Source of the DNA: Bordetella parapertussis
GTDB lineage: Bacteria; Pseudomonadota; Gammaproteobacteria; Burkholderiales; Burkholderiaceae_B
DNA: 22,181 nucleotides
Assembly (NCBI GenBank): GCA_945882005.1
Contig: CAMCWG010000014.1
Location: forward strand, 1-22,181
Reading direction: 5' to 3'
A program made the translations under genes and the position numbers. This document shows, piece after piece, positions 8,834 through 16,207 of the stretch (position 1 is its first letter; each line of letters begins with the position of its first letter). The notes beneath the pieces were generated by a model. That model had not been told where the DNA came from. It searched no databases and saw nothing but the letters and a program-made list of their open reading frames with translations.

Positions 8834-11626
8834 ATGACCCAACTGTTGATCCCTCATGCCCTTCCTTGGTCCGGGGTGCTGCGCCGGCTCACTCAGGCTA
8901 AACCCGAATTTACGGATTGGCTCGAACAGTTTTGCCACGAGCCCGTCACGGCGAACCGCATCGAAACTTGGTTCAACGAGCTTACGGGCCCGCGACCACC
9001 TGAGCTGGCACTTAATCCGACAGTCTGCCGTAAAGTTCTTCGCCAATTGCGTCAGCGCACTTTTTATCTGACCATGATCCGAGACTTAGGTGGGCTGGCT
9101 CCGATCGAGGAAGTCGTGGGTGCCATGACCAAGCTGGCCGATTGGTCCGTCGAGCAAGCCTACCTGAGCGTCATGTCGGACATGACCTCCACACACGGAA
9201 TTCCACGTGATCCGGCCACCGGTCTTCCTCAGGAAATGCTGATTATCGGGATGGGGAAGCTTGGGGGCTGCGAGCTCAACGTGTCCTCGGACATTGACTT
9301 AGTCATGCTCTACGGAGATGAAGGGGAAACGGATGGCCCCCGGGCAATAAGCCACCACGAGTTCTATGGCCGGCTCACCCAAAGAATGATGCCCATCCTG
9401 TCGGAGATGGATGCCGACGGACAAGTATTTCGCACCGATCTGCGACTACGCCCAGATGGGGATTCAGGACCGCTTGCCTGGAGCCTGGATGCCTTTGAAC
9501 AATATCTCTTCACCCAGGGACGTGAATGGGAGCGCTATGCGTGGCTGAAAGGACGTCCCATGCCAGCCCGCGCTTTTAAGGATAGTGATTCAAAACTGAG
9601 TCTCCAGCACTTAGAGAGCATGCGTATACCGTTCGTCTACCGTAAATATTTTGACTTCGATGCGCTGGCAGCCCTGCGCTCGCTCAGAGAAAGAATCCGT
9701 CAGGATTGGCAACGCAAAGCGTTGGCGCGGCCCGGTATCGACTCTCGTCTCAACATTAAGCTCGGCGAAGGTGGTATTCGGGAGATTGAATTCGTGGTGC
9801 AGCTATCCCAGCTGATTCGTGGCGGGCGCATGCCAGCCCTCCAACAACGCGGCCTGCTCGATGCCTTGCACGCACAACGCCGGGCAGGCATCTTGCCCGC
9901 ACTGACTGCAAACCGCCTTGCCGAGGCCTACGTCTTCCTGCGACGGACAGAACACGCTCTGCAGTACGCCGAAGACGCACAAACGCATCTTCTACCGAGC
10001 GACCCTGCGCGGATGGCGGACCTGGCACATGCCATGCGTATGTCTCTCTCTGACTTCACACAAACCCTCGAACATTATCGCGAGTTCGTCGCTTTTACTT
10101 TTAGAGACGCATTCCGACTAGCGGGCTTAGGAGACGAGCCGGCGTCAAGCAAGACAAGAAGTGAGTCACCGGCAACACACAATGGAGATTCAACACAGGC
10201 CCTCACTGCGCTAGAAATAAGTTTGGCCTCGTTCGGTGAAGACGCGAATGCACTGACCAAACGCGTAGAAACATTTCTTGAAGGCAGCCGAATCCGCTCG
10301 GCCTCTGCTGCAAGCAAAGCGCGAATCGATACCCTCTTACCAAGCGCCTTGGACGCCGCCAAGCACACAAGCCAACCAATGACCGCAGCGCTGCGCATGC
10401 TCGATCTGATTGAGCAGGTTACGCAGCGCAGCGCCTATCTAGCCTTATTGGCTGAATACCCAGAGACCCTCGCACGCATTGCTCGCATGATGGCCGCAAG
10501 CCCCTGGGCTGCGCAGTATCTCATTCAAAATCCGGTGGTGCTCGACAGCTTGATCGCCTGGCACTCTTTAATGGCGCCGATCAATTACGAGCAAGTGGGT
10601 GCTGCGATGCGTGCGGATCTTGATGCGTGCGTATTGCCAGACGGATCGCCCGATGTTGAGCAACAGATGAATCTGATGCGGGACATGCAACGGCAACTCA
10701 GTTTTCAACTTCTCGCGCAAGACCTAGAGGGGATACTTTCAATCGAGAGCCTTGCAGATCAACTATCTGCTTTGGCAGATATGCTGCTAGACGAGACGCT
10801 GGCACGCGTTTGGCCTCTGGTATGCAAACCTCAGGACGATCAGTCCTGCCCTGCCTTACGCTTGGCGATTATTGCTTATGGAAGACTGGGTGGAAAAGAA
10901 CTGAGCTACTCGTCGGACTTAGACCTCGTCTATTTATATGATGATCCGCGTGAAGATGCTGCAGAAATCTATGCAAAGCTCGCACGCCGCATGACGTCCT
11001 GGCTCTCGACCATGACGTCCTCTGGACGTCTTTATGATGTAGATCTGCGGTTACGGCCAGACGGCGATGCCGGCTTACTTGCAGTGTCCGTGGAAGCGTT
11101 TCGTAAGTATCAACTCGAACACGCCTGGCCCTGGGAACATCAAGCTCTCACCCGTGCTCGTTTTTCAGCGGGTGATATTGCAGTCGGAGATGCTTTCGAA
11201 ACCATTCGACGCGAGGTCTTAGCAGCACCGCGTGACTCCGCTGCCCTCATCACAGAGGTACGCAAAATGCGTAAAAAAATGACCGTAGGGCATCCGAACC
11301 AGAGCACCGACTTTGATCTCAAGCATGACGCTGGTGGGATGGTCGACTTAGAGTTCGCCACGCAGTACCTGGTGCTCACGCAAAGCAAAGCGCATCCAGA
11401 ACTTATTCGTAACCTGGGAAATATTGCGTTGTTGGGTCTGGCCGCAGACGCTGGGCTCATTGACCAGGGGCTTGCCCAGCGAGCGGCCGATGCCTACCGA
11501 GATCTACGTCGCCGTCAGCACGAAGTTCGTCTACAAGGCGCAGAACGCGCTCGGGTCCCCCCTGCAGAGCTGCAGGAGGCACGAGCAGCGGTTCGGGAGC
11601 TTTGGGAAACCGTTTTAGGGCAATAG
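8834..11626 (+). CDS. glnE: Bifunctional glutamine synthetase adenylyltransferase/adenylyl-removing enzyme
   Basis: It attaches AMP to, and removes it from, the conserved tyrosine of glutamine synthetase, switching the enzyme off or on in response to glutamine and PII. It has 930 residues against 946 in E. coli. There are two nucleotidyltransferase domains. The N-terminal adenylyl-removing one has GMGKLGG at 139-145 and SSDIDL at 151-156 (Asp153, Asp155). The C-terminal adenylyltransferase one has YGRLGGKEL at 682-690 and SSDLDL at 693-698 (Asp695, Asp697). The linker at about 434-458 is polar and variable. The ATG at 8834 gives a family-like N-terminus, although the ribosome binding site is weak. 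queH follows after 40 bp. It is linked functionally to the NtrC-type sites at 15887-15942, because PII controls both GlnE and NtrB/NtrC. Confidence 0.97.
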   Translation: MTQLLIPHALPWSGVLRRLTQAKPEFTDWLEQFCHEPVTANRIETWFNELTGPRPPELALNPTVCRKVLRQLRQRTFYLTMIRDLGGLAPIEEVVGAMTKLADWSVEQAYLSVMSDMTSTHGIPRDPATGLPQEMLIIGMGKLGGCELNVSSDIDLVMLYGDEGETDGPRAISHHEFYGRLTQRMMPILSEMDADGQVFRTDLRLRPDGDSGPLAWSLDAFEQYLFTQGREWERYAWLKGRPMPARAFKDSDSKLSLQHLESMRIPFVYRKYFDFDALAALRSLRERIRQDWQRKALARPGIDSRLNIKLGEGGIREIEFVVQLSQLIRGGRMPALQQRGLLDALHAQRRAGILPALTANRLAEAYVFLRRTEHALQYAEDAQTHLLPSDPARMADLAHAMRMSLSDFTQTLEHYREFVAFTFRDAFRLAGLGDEPASSKTRSESPATHNGDSTQALTALEISLASFGEDANALTKRVETFLEGSRIRSASAASKARIDTLLPSALDAAKHTSQPMTAALRMLDLIEQVTQRSAYLALLAEYPETLARIARMMAASPWAAQYLIQNPVVLDSLIAWHSLMAPINYEQVGAAMRADLDACVLPDGSPDVEQQMNLMRDMQRQLSFQLLAQDLEGILSIESLADQLSALADMLLDETLARVWPLVCKPQDDQSCPALRLAIIAYGRLGGKELSYSSDLDLVYLYDDPREDAAEIYAKLARRMTSWLSTMTSSGRLYDVDLRLRPDGDAGLLAVSVEAFRKYQLEHAWPWEHQALTRARFSAGDIAVGDAFETIRREVLAAPRDSAALITEVRKMRKKMTVGHPNQSTDFDLKHDAGGMVDLEFATQYLVLTQSKAHPELIRNLGNIALLGLAADAGLIDQGLAQRAADAYRDLRRRQHEVRLQGAERARVPPAELQEARAAVRELWETVLGQ

Positions 11627-11666
11627 CGATTAAAATCTTGAGCTTTACCGCTTACCGTATCCCATC

Positions 11667-12356
11667 GTGAAAGATACCCTACGCCCCTCCTTAGCCCTAC
11701 CCGAGGGCAAGACCAAGGTTTTATTGCACTCCTGCTGCGCTCCCTGCTCGGGTGAGGTGATGGAAGCCATGCTGGTTGCGGGCATTCAGTACGATATTTT
11801 CTTTTACAACCCAAACATTCATCCGGTCAAAGAGTACGAAATTCGAAAAAACGAAAACATTCGTTTTGCCGAAAAGCACGGGATCGGGTTCATTGATGCT
11901 GACTACGATGTCGATAATTGGTTTGAGCGTATCAAGGGCTTAGAAAATGAGCCTGAACGCGGCGAGCGCTGTACCAAGTGCTTTGACATGCGGTTTGAGC
12001 GTACCGCCCTGTACGCGCACGAACATGGCTACGACACCATCACCAGCTCGCTGGGGATTTCGCGTTGGAAAGATATGCAGCAAATTAACGGCTGCGGTGA
12101 GCGAGCGGCTGCACGTTACAACGACTTAACGTATTGGACTTACAACTGGCGCAAACATGGTGGTTCTGCACGCATGATTGAGATCAGTAAACGCGAAGAG
12201 TTTTACCAGCAGGAATACTGTGGCTGTGTGTATTCCCTTCGGGACACGAATCGCCATCGTCGGTCGCAAGGCCGTGATCGGATTGCACTCGGTGTTAAGT
12301 TTTATGGCCGCGAAGAAATCCAGGCGCTCTCAGACACTAACCCTGAGCAGACCTAG
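11667..12356 (+). CDS. queH: Epoxyqueuosine reductase QueH
   Basis: It reduces epoxyqueuosine to queuosine at the wobble position of GUN-anticodon tRNAs, the last step of queuosine synthesis, and is the cobalamin-independent alternative to QueG. It has 229 residues with the QueH (DUF208) cysteine pattern: HSCCAPC at 21-27 (Cys23, Cys24, Cys27), RCTKC at 101-105, and YCGC at 184-187. These should bind the iron-sulfur centre. Cys143 in NGCGE is an additional cysteine. The start is GTG at 11667; the next in-frame ATG (codon 32) would delete the essential double-cysteine motif. No clear Shine-Dalgarno sequence is seen. It lies 40 bp after glnE, so co-transcription is likely. The last 20 bp overlap the 3' end of the convergent deacetylase gene. 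Confidence 0.93.
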   Translation: MKDTLRPSLALPEGKTKVLLHSCCAPCSGEVMEAMLVAGIQYDIFFYNPNIHPVKEYEIRKNENIRFAEKHGIGFIDADYDVDNWFERIKGLENEPERGERCTKCFDMRFERTALYAHEHGYDTITSSLGISRWKDMQQINGCGERAAARYNDLTYWTYNWRKHGGSARMIEISKREEFYQQEYCGCVYSLRDTNRHRRSQGRDRIALGVKFYGREEIQALSDTNPEQT

Positions 12357-13167
12357 TCGAGAGGCGCGCTATGCGCAGTTTGTAGCGTTCGAGCATTTCT
12401 GAAAAATCATCACTTTCTAGCACCTGAAACTCCCGCTGCCGATCCTTGCCAAACGCTAGATGCGCACTTGCACTTTTTGCGGGGTGCGTCATCAATATGG
12501 TCCAGGCACGCGCGTGCATCAACCACTGCTCTAACATCCAGGCGTAATCTGGATGGGGACGCGAAAAATCATACGCACCGGCAAAACCATCATTTTGCTC
12601 AGCACCATTTTTTTGCGCGAGCACAGAGAACGCACGCGCACCGAGCGCACCAATTACCTGGGCTTTTACACGTTGCATAAACGGTAATGTGCGCGCCAAG
12701 TACGCGGGGCGTGTGTCGCGTACCCAAGGAAGTCGACCGGGATACCGCGCACTCAACACCTCAATCAGCTGAGTGCGAATCAGCGGCAATTGATGAACAT
12801 GAAGATGCCCATCCACAAAATCGGGCGCTCGTCCCATGTATTGATGGAACAAATCGAGCTGCTGTTCAATCTGTTGTCGGACTGCAGTTGTCGATAACTG
12901 ACCTGTGTAGGCCAGCGCAATCAGCTTCCCAAGGGGACGATAAGCTCCGGGTGGGCCGAGATCCTCGGTAAAGTTTAGATGCAACCCGACATCGATCGGC
13001 AGGTCCTTTAACGCAGCAGCCGAATACGCAAAGCCTGATGCATTCACAAGGCATCCCGTTGCACTCAACCGCCCGTGTGTAGCGAGCTCAACAATCGCGG
13101 CATCTACACCAGACTCGAGGCCGTAATCGTCTGCGCACACCACAAGCGGTGTAGAAATACCGCTCAT
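12337..13167 (-). CDS. ChbG/HpnK (YdjC)-family carbohydrate deacetylase
   Basis: This is a metal-dependent deacetylase of the YdjC superfamily, which removes N-acetyl groups from amino sugars. It has 276 residues. The family motifs are CADDYG at 11-16 (Asp13, Asp14), GLHLNFTE at 61-68 (His63), and [10 protein letters not shown] at 119-128, together forming the expected His/Asp metal site. Members include ChbG (chitobiose), HpnK (glucosaminyl hopanoids) and NaxD/LgmC (lipid-linked sugar for lipid A). The ATG overlaps the stop of the upstream GT2 gene as ATGA, so the two are translationally coupled. This argues that the substrate is the sugar-lipid made by that transferase. No hopanoid genes are visible, so the HpnK role is not favoured. 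Substrate assignment is inference. There is no signal peptide, so the enzyme probably acts in the cytoplasm or on the inner membrane face. Confidence 0.88.
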   Translation of the reverse strand: MSGISTPLVVCADDYGLESGVDAAIVELATHGRLSATGCLVNASGFAYSAAALKDLPIDVGLHLNFTEDLGPPGAYRPLGKLIALAYTGQLSTTAVRQQIEQQLDLFHQYMGRAPDFVDGHLHVHQLPLIRTQLIEVLSARYPGRLPWVRDTRPAYLARTLPFMQRVKAQVIGALGARAFSVLAQKNGAEQNDGFAGAYDFSRPHPDYAWMLEQWLMHARAWTILMTHPAKSASAHLAFGKDRQREFQVLESDDFSEMLERYKLRIARLSTRSAQG

Positions 13168-14204
13168 TCGCGTGGTGGGACGCGCGTAAGCTCCACGCCC
13201 TGCAGATAAGGTCGGCCCTGCGTTTGCCGCACTAAATACAGCGGGCGACCTTTAACCTCATCAAAGATCCCGGCGATGTACTCGCCAACAATACCAAGAG
13301 AGATTAGATTAATCCCAGAAAAAAACAATAAAATTGTAACGATCGTGGGCCATCCATCCACCGGATTGGCAAACAATAGATACTCGATGACGATATACAA
13401 GCCGTAGGCAAACGAACACATTGAAACGAGGAAGCCAAACAAGCTGACCGCCCGTAGTGGCCAGGTTGTAAAAGCAGTCAACCCTGTTAGTGCCAAACGC
13501 AATAACTTCAGTGTGCTGAATCGGGACTCCCCATGTTGACGAGCATCTGGCACATACTCAATGGGTTCAGACTCAAATCCGACCCAGGCATATAAACCTT
13601 TCATGAACCGATTACGTTCAGGTAACCGTAAGAGCGCGTCAACCACGCTGCGATCCATCAGACGAAAATCTCCGGCGTGAGGAGGCACACGCACGCCACG
13701 GGCACCAGTCAGTAGTGAATAAAACACGCGTGTACCAAAACGCTTGGTAAAACTTTCATCATCGCGATTTGCACGCACGGCGTAAACCATATCGACGCCC
13801 ACAGCCCACCGCTCGAGCATCTTGGACAACAGTTCCGGGGGATGTTGAAGGTCTGCGTCAAGCAGAATGACAACGTCGCCTATTGCCGCTTCAATGCCTG
13901 CAGTGATCGCCGGCTCTTTACCGAAGTTTCGCGAAAGCTGAACATAACGAAAACCCGGATTGGCTGTCCAAGACTGCATCAGCACGGAGGTGTTGTCGCG
14001 ACTGCCGTCGTCGACGACGATGATTTCCCAACTTGCTCCGGTCTGAGCAAGCACAGCCTGTAAGCGCGGTAGCAAAACACCTAGGTTCGTCGCTTCGTTG
14101 TAGGCTGGCACGACACAACTGATTGTTGCTGACGCGATATCACGCAGTCGCGGCGCTCTGGGCGCGGCAGACAAAGAAGAAACAGGCCGATCGTTTGAGT
14201 TCAT
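13164..14204 (-). CDS. GT2 glycosyltransferase, polyprenyl-phosphate sugar type (ArnC/GtrB-like)
   Basis: It probably transfers a sugar from a nucleotide donor to undecaprenyl phosphate at the inner membrane. It has 346 residues. A GT-A fold is recognisable from VVPAYNE at 31-37, VVDDGSRDNT at 63-72 and the metal-binding LLDADLQHP at 114-122. Further on is QHGESRFS at 223-230, typical of the DPM1/ArnC/GtrB group. Two membrane helices follow (about 252-276 and 285-309), then EYIAGIFDEVKGRPLY at 308-323, another hallmark. The ATG lies 6 bp after the stop of the DMT transporter gene and no strong ribosome binding site is visible. Coupling to the deacetylase downstream suggests an N-acetylhexosamine donor, as in FlmF2/NaxD and LgmA/LgmC. 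Donor sugar and final acceptor cannot be read from the sequence. Confidence 0.9.
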   Translation of the reverse strand: MNSNDRPVSSLSAAPRAPRLRDIASATISCVVPAYNEATNLGVLLPRLQAVLAQTGASWEIIVVDDGSRDNTSVLMQSWTANPGFRYVQLSRNFGKEPAITAGIEAAIGDVVILLDADLQHPPELLSKMLERWAVGVDMVYAVRANRDDESFTKRFGTRVFYSLLTGARGVRVPPHAGDFRLMDRSVVDALLRLPERNRFMKGLYAWVGFESEPIEYVPDARQHGESRFSTLKLLRLALTGLTAFTTWPLRAVSLFGFLVSMCSFAYGLYIVIEYLLFANPVDGWPTIVTILLFFSGINLISLGIVGEYIAGIFDEVKGRPLYLVRQTQGRPYLQGVELTRVPPRE

Positions 14205-14210
14205 AGTGAT

Positions 14211-15161
14211 CTAGTGTTTTGCGCGATGCACCGCCAAACTGGCACTAAAGATTGCGCCCACCATCATAACCGCTCCTACTAAGGTTCGTGCGCTCGGAAC
14301 CTCTGCAAACAAGACCCAAGCGAAGGCAATGGCATAAAGTGGCTCTGATGCGACAACCAGACCTGCTGTGCGTGCGTGCAAGCAGCGCAAGCTTGAGACA
14401 AAAAGCAAATGGGCAATACCCGTACAAATCACGCCCAGTGCTGCAATCAGGTACCAATCCCTGAGCGACACCTCTTGCAGTTCAAAAATAACCCAAGGCG
14501 TCAGCAGTAAGCACACCACCGCATTTTGTAAGCCCGCGACATGAAAGGCATTGACACCAGATAGTGCCCGGCGATTCATCACCGCGAGCACACCGAACGA
14601 GGCGCCAGACAATAACCCCCAAAGCAAGCCTTCGGTGGCGATATTATCGAGATCAAAAGACGGCGTAATCAACAGCAACCCGAACGACACGACAAAAAGT
14701 CGATACCACTCAGCGCGCTGGATGCGCTCTCGCAGGATTGCCCATTCGATCAGAGTAATAAACGCCGGAAAGCTGGCAAAGGCCAACGTTGCAACCGCTA
14801 TTCCACCAAACTTAACCGATACAAAGAAACTCACCCAATGCAGCGCGAGCATCGTGCCAGAGCCCAATAAAGCCCAGCCCCGTGCATGCGTCAACGCATG
14901 TTTAAAACCCCGCTCGCCTAATGCGCCACCTAATGCAGCCAAGGTAAGCACAGCAAAGGCCGCTCGGCCCCAGGTGATCACCGCCGCATTTGCGTCAATG
15001 ACAGCACCAAAGATTCCTGTGGCACCAAAAAGTATCGCAACCACGTGGATTGCAAAAAGCGCCTGACGCCGAGTGAGCAAGAGGTGGGCTCGTGTCTTAG
15101 CGCTTGGGCCAACCGAAGGGCTTGGCCCATCCGGTGTAGACCTTTGGCAGTGGCGTCGCAT
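14211..15161 (-). CDS. DMT-superfamily transporter (two EamA domains)
   Basis: This is an inner-membrane exporter or permease of the drug/metabolite transporter superfamily. With the chosen start it has 316 residues and about ten hydrophobic helices in two homologous EamA halves (about 34-165 and 180-305). The second half contains VASEPLYAIAFAWVLF, a typical EamA helix. The start is uncertain. An ATG at 15159-15161 has CGGAGA three bases upstream but lies 65 bp inside the racemase gene and adds a 33-residue cytoplasmic, Pro/Ser/Arg-rich extension. A TTG at 15080, after the racemase stop, would give 289 residues closer to the usual family N-terminus. It lies between the racemase and the GT2 gene on the same strand, so it is probably co-transcribed. 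The substrate is unknown; an amino acid or metabolite is likely from the family. Confidence 0.85.
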   Translation of the reverse strand: MRRHCQRSTPDGPSPSVGPSAKTRAHLLLTRRQALFAIHVVAILFGATGIFGAVIDANAAVITWGRAAFAVLTLAALGGALGERGFKHALTHARGWALLGSGTMLALHWVSFFVSVKFGGIAVATLAFASFPAFITLIEWAILRERIQRAEWYRLFVVSFGLLLITPSFDLDNIATEGLLWGLLSGASFGVLAVMNRRALSGVNAFHVAGLQNAVVCLLLTPWVIFELQEVSLRDWYLIAALGVICTGIAHLLFVSSLRCLHARTAGLVVASEPLYAIAFAWVLFAEVPSARTLVGAVMMVGAIFSASLAVHRAKH

Positions 15162-15849
15162 AGTCTCCGTGCTTACTGGTGCCAAGACCCAAGGCGGCTA
15201 ATGCCTCAGCAAACTTGACGGCAACAGCCACGCCGTCAATCACCGGCACACCCAGGCGTTCTGTCAAGGTTTGGCACAAAGTTGTCATGCCGGCACAACC
15301 AAGAACAATCGCGCCGCTGCGATCACGACTGAGCGCTTCGCGGGCTGTTTGCTCGATCTGGTCGATCACACTGCTACCGGCGTCCTCCAGGTCTAACACT
15401 GCGATATCCGTGCCGTGCACGCCTCGGCACTGGTGCTCGAAGCCATAACGCTGAACCAGTCGCTCTGCGATGATGCAGGTGCGGGTCATGGTGGTGACAA
15501 CCGAAAACCCCGTGGCGAGCATACTGGCGGCATGAAAACCGGCCTCGGCAATGCCAAGCACAGGCGCGCGGGTGATTTCGCGCGCGGCCTCAAGCCCAGG
15601 GTCGCCAAAACATGCAATGACCACCGCATCCGGGGGCGAGCTAGTTGTAGAGTCTTGCGCGAGTCTAAGTTGCTCAGCGACACCTGCTGCCGCAAAGGCT
15701 TCGTCGTAGTGTCCTTCGATGGAAAGCGGCCCGAAACTTGGTTGCACCGCAACAATTTCGGTCCCCGAGGCAGCAACAGCTTGCGCACCCTGCGCAATGG
15801 CATGGGTCATCGGTGACGAGGTATTAGGGTTTATGAGAAGTAGTTTCAT
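15097..15849 (-). CDS. Aspartate/glutamate/hydantoin racemase-family protein
   Basis: This is a cofactor-independent two-cysteine racemase of the Asp/Glu/hydantoin group (HyuE-like). It has 250 residues from the ATG at 15847-15849, which gives the family start MKLLLINPNTS. An open frame extends 28 codons further upstream but runs through the NtrC-like repeats and is not coding. The catalytic pair is visible as Cys80 in VVIACFGDPG and Cys185 in IVLGCAGM, spaced as in hydantoin racemases. No good Shine-Dalgarno sequence precedes the start. It is divergent from a Dpp/Opp-type importer across 358 bp that carry sigma-54 and NtrC-like elements, suggesting a role in using the imported nitrogen compound. 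The family also contains maleate isomerase and arylmalonate decarboxylase relatives, so the exact reaction is open. Confidence 0.87.
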   Translation of the reverse strand: MKLLLINPNTSSPMTHAIAQGAQAVAASGTEIVAVQPSFGPLSIEGHYDEAFAAAGVAEQLRLAQDSTTSSPPDAVVIACFGDPGLEAAREITRAPVLGIAEAGFHAASMLATGFSVVTTMTRTCIIAERLVQRYGFEHQCRGVHGTDIAVLDLEDAGSSVIDQIEQTAREALSRDRSGAIVLGCAGMTTLCQTLTERLGVPVIDGVAVAVKFAEALAALGLGTSKHGDYATPLPKVYTGWAKPFGWPKR

Positions 15850-15886
15850 GGTGATGGAATGGTTTAACTTACTGAAATGAATTGTG

Positions 15887-15942
15887 TGCACCAGTATGGA
15901 TACGAATGCATCAAAATGGATCGCTTGCACCAAAATAGTTCA
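15887..15942. promoter_or_regulatory. Three tandem NtrC-like enhancer sites
   Basis: Three 17-bp sites at 15887-15903, 15907-15923 and 15926-15942 resemble the NtrC consensus TGCACCAAAATGGTGCA with about 11, 13 and 15 matches out of 17. The left half-site is TGCACC, TGCATC and TGCACC; the centre is AGTAT, AAAAT and AAAAT. Their starts are 20 and 19 bp apart, close to two helical turns, so they lie on one DNA face. Their centres fall about 162, 142 and 123 bp before the predicted sigma-54 start at 16057, a usual distance for NtrC enhancers. They also sit 38-93 bp upstream of the racemase start and could act on both genes. Binding by NtrC is inferred from the match; another regulator recognising TGCAYCAAAATGGAT is possible. 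Confidence 0.7.
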
Positions 15943-15985
15943 AGCGCATCCGCTCCGAAGCATGACTGCACGCGATTCGTACTAT

Positions 15986-15996
15986 CTGATTATCAG
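15986..15996. other. Short palindrome CTGAT-T-ATCAG between enhancer and promoter
   Basis: This is a perfect 5-bp inverted repeat around one base, located between the NtrC-like sites and the sigma-54 promoter, where a bending protein or extra operator often sits. The word TATCAG recurs at 16122-16127 and as its complement at 16073-16078. The match to the IHF consensus is poor. The role is unknown and chance is possible. Confidence 0.25.
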
Positions 15997-16030
15997 GAAA
16001 TGCTGACATTGGGCCCAACCAAGTACAGTT

Positions 16031-16046
16031 TGGCACGATTTTTGCT
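16031..16046 (+). promoter_or_regulatory. Sigma-54 (RpoN) promoter of the ABC importer operon
   Basis: TGGCACG-ATTT-TTGCT matches the -24/-12 consensus TGGCACG-N4-TTGCW at every fixed base. The invariant GG (16032-16033) and GC (16044-16045) have the required spacing. Transcription should start near 16057, leaving a leader of about 151 bases before the binding-protein ATG at 16208. Together with the upstream NtrC-like sites it predicts induction on nitrogen limitation. No comparable sigma-70 promoter stands out in this interval. Confidence 0.85.
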
Positions 16047-16072
16047 TAATTCTAAGCGCGAGACAGCCTAGA

Positions 16073-16127
16073 CTGATACGGCTTGGACTAAGTAAGACAT
16101 CGGATCCTGTCAGCGTAAAAGTATCAG
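16073..16127 (+). other. Inverted repeat in the importer leader RNA
   Basis: CTGATAC at 16073-16079 and GTATCAG at 16121-16127 are perfect 7-bp complements separated by 41 bases. Nested between them are GACA (16096-16099) and TGTC (16108-16111). Both arms are downstream of the predicted sigma-54 start, so they could pair in the leader RNA, or they could be two halves of a protein-binding site. CTGATAC occurs again at 17942-17948, ahead of the first permease gene. No known riboswitch architecture is recognised. Confidence 0.3.
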
Positions 16128-16207
16128 ATTTGGCTTTTGTTCGGTTTATTTTTTTGTTGCAGAACGTATTTACATTTAACCGCCTCAACCGTACTTCTGG
16201 AGAATTC

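Noticed and set aside
12337..13167. Hopanoid-pathway role (HpnK) for the deacetylase
   Set aside because: Family names suggest it, but no squalene-hopene cyclase or other hpn genes are visible and the coupled GT2 is of the ArnC/GtrB type.
15870..15900. Sigma-54-like promoter on the minus strand toward the racemase (TGGTGCA...ATTCA)
   Set aside because: The essential GC at the -12 element is absent (TC instead), so it was not called.
15850..15933. N-terminal extension of the racemase frame to 15933
   Set aside because: The added codons have no family similarity and run through the NtrC-like repeats; the ATG at 15849 gives the standard MKLLLINPNTS start.
15986..16003. IHF site between enhancers and promoter
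   Set aside because: TATCAGGAAATGC misses key bases of the IHF consensus; only the palindrome is reported, at low confidence.
16130..16207. Earlier start of the binding protein at 16130
   Set aside because: It would put extra residues before a clear signal peptide; the ATG at 16208 has TGGAGA at the right distance.
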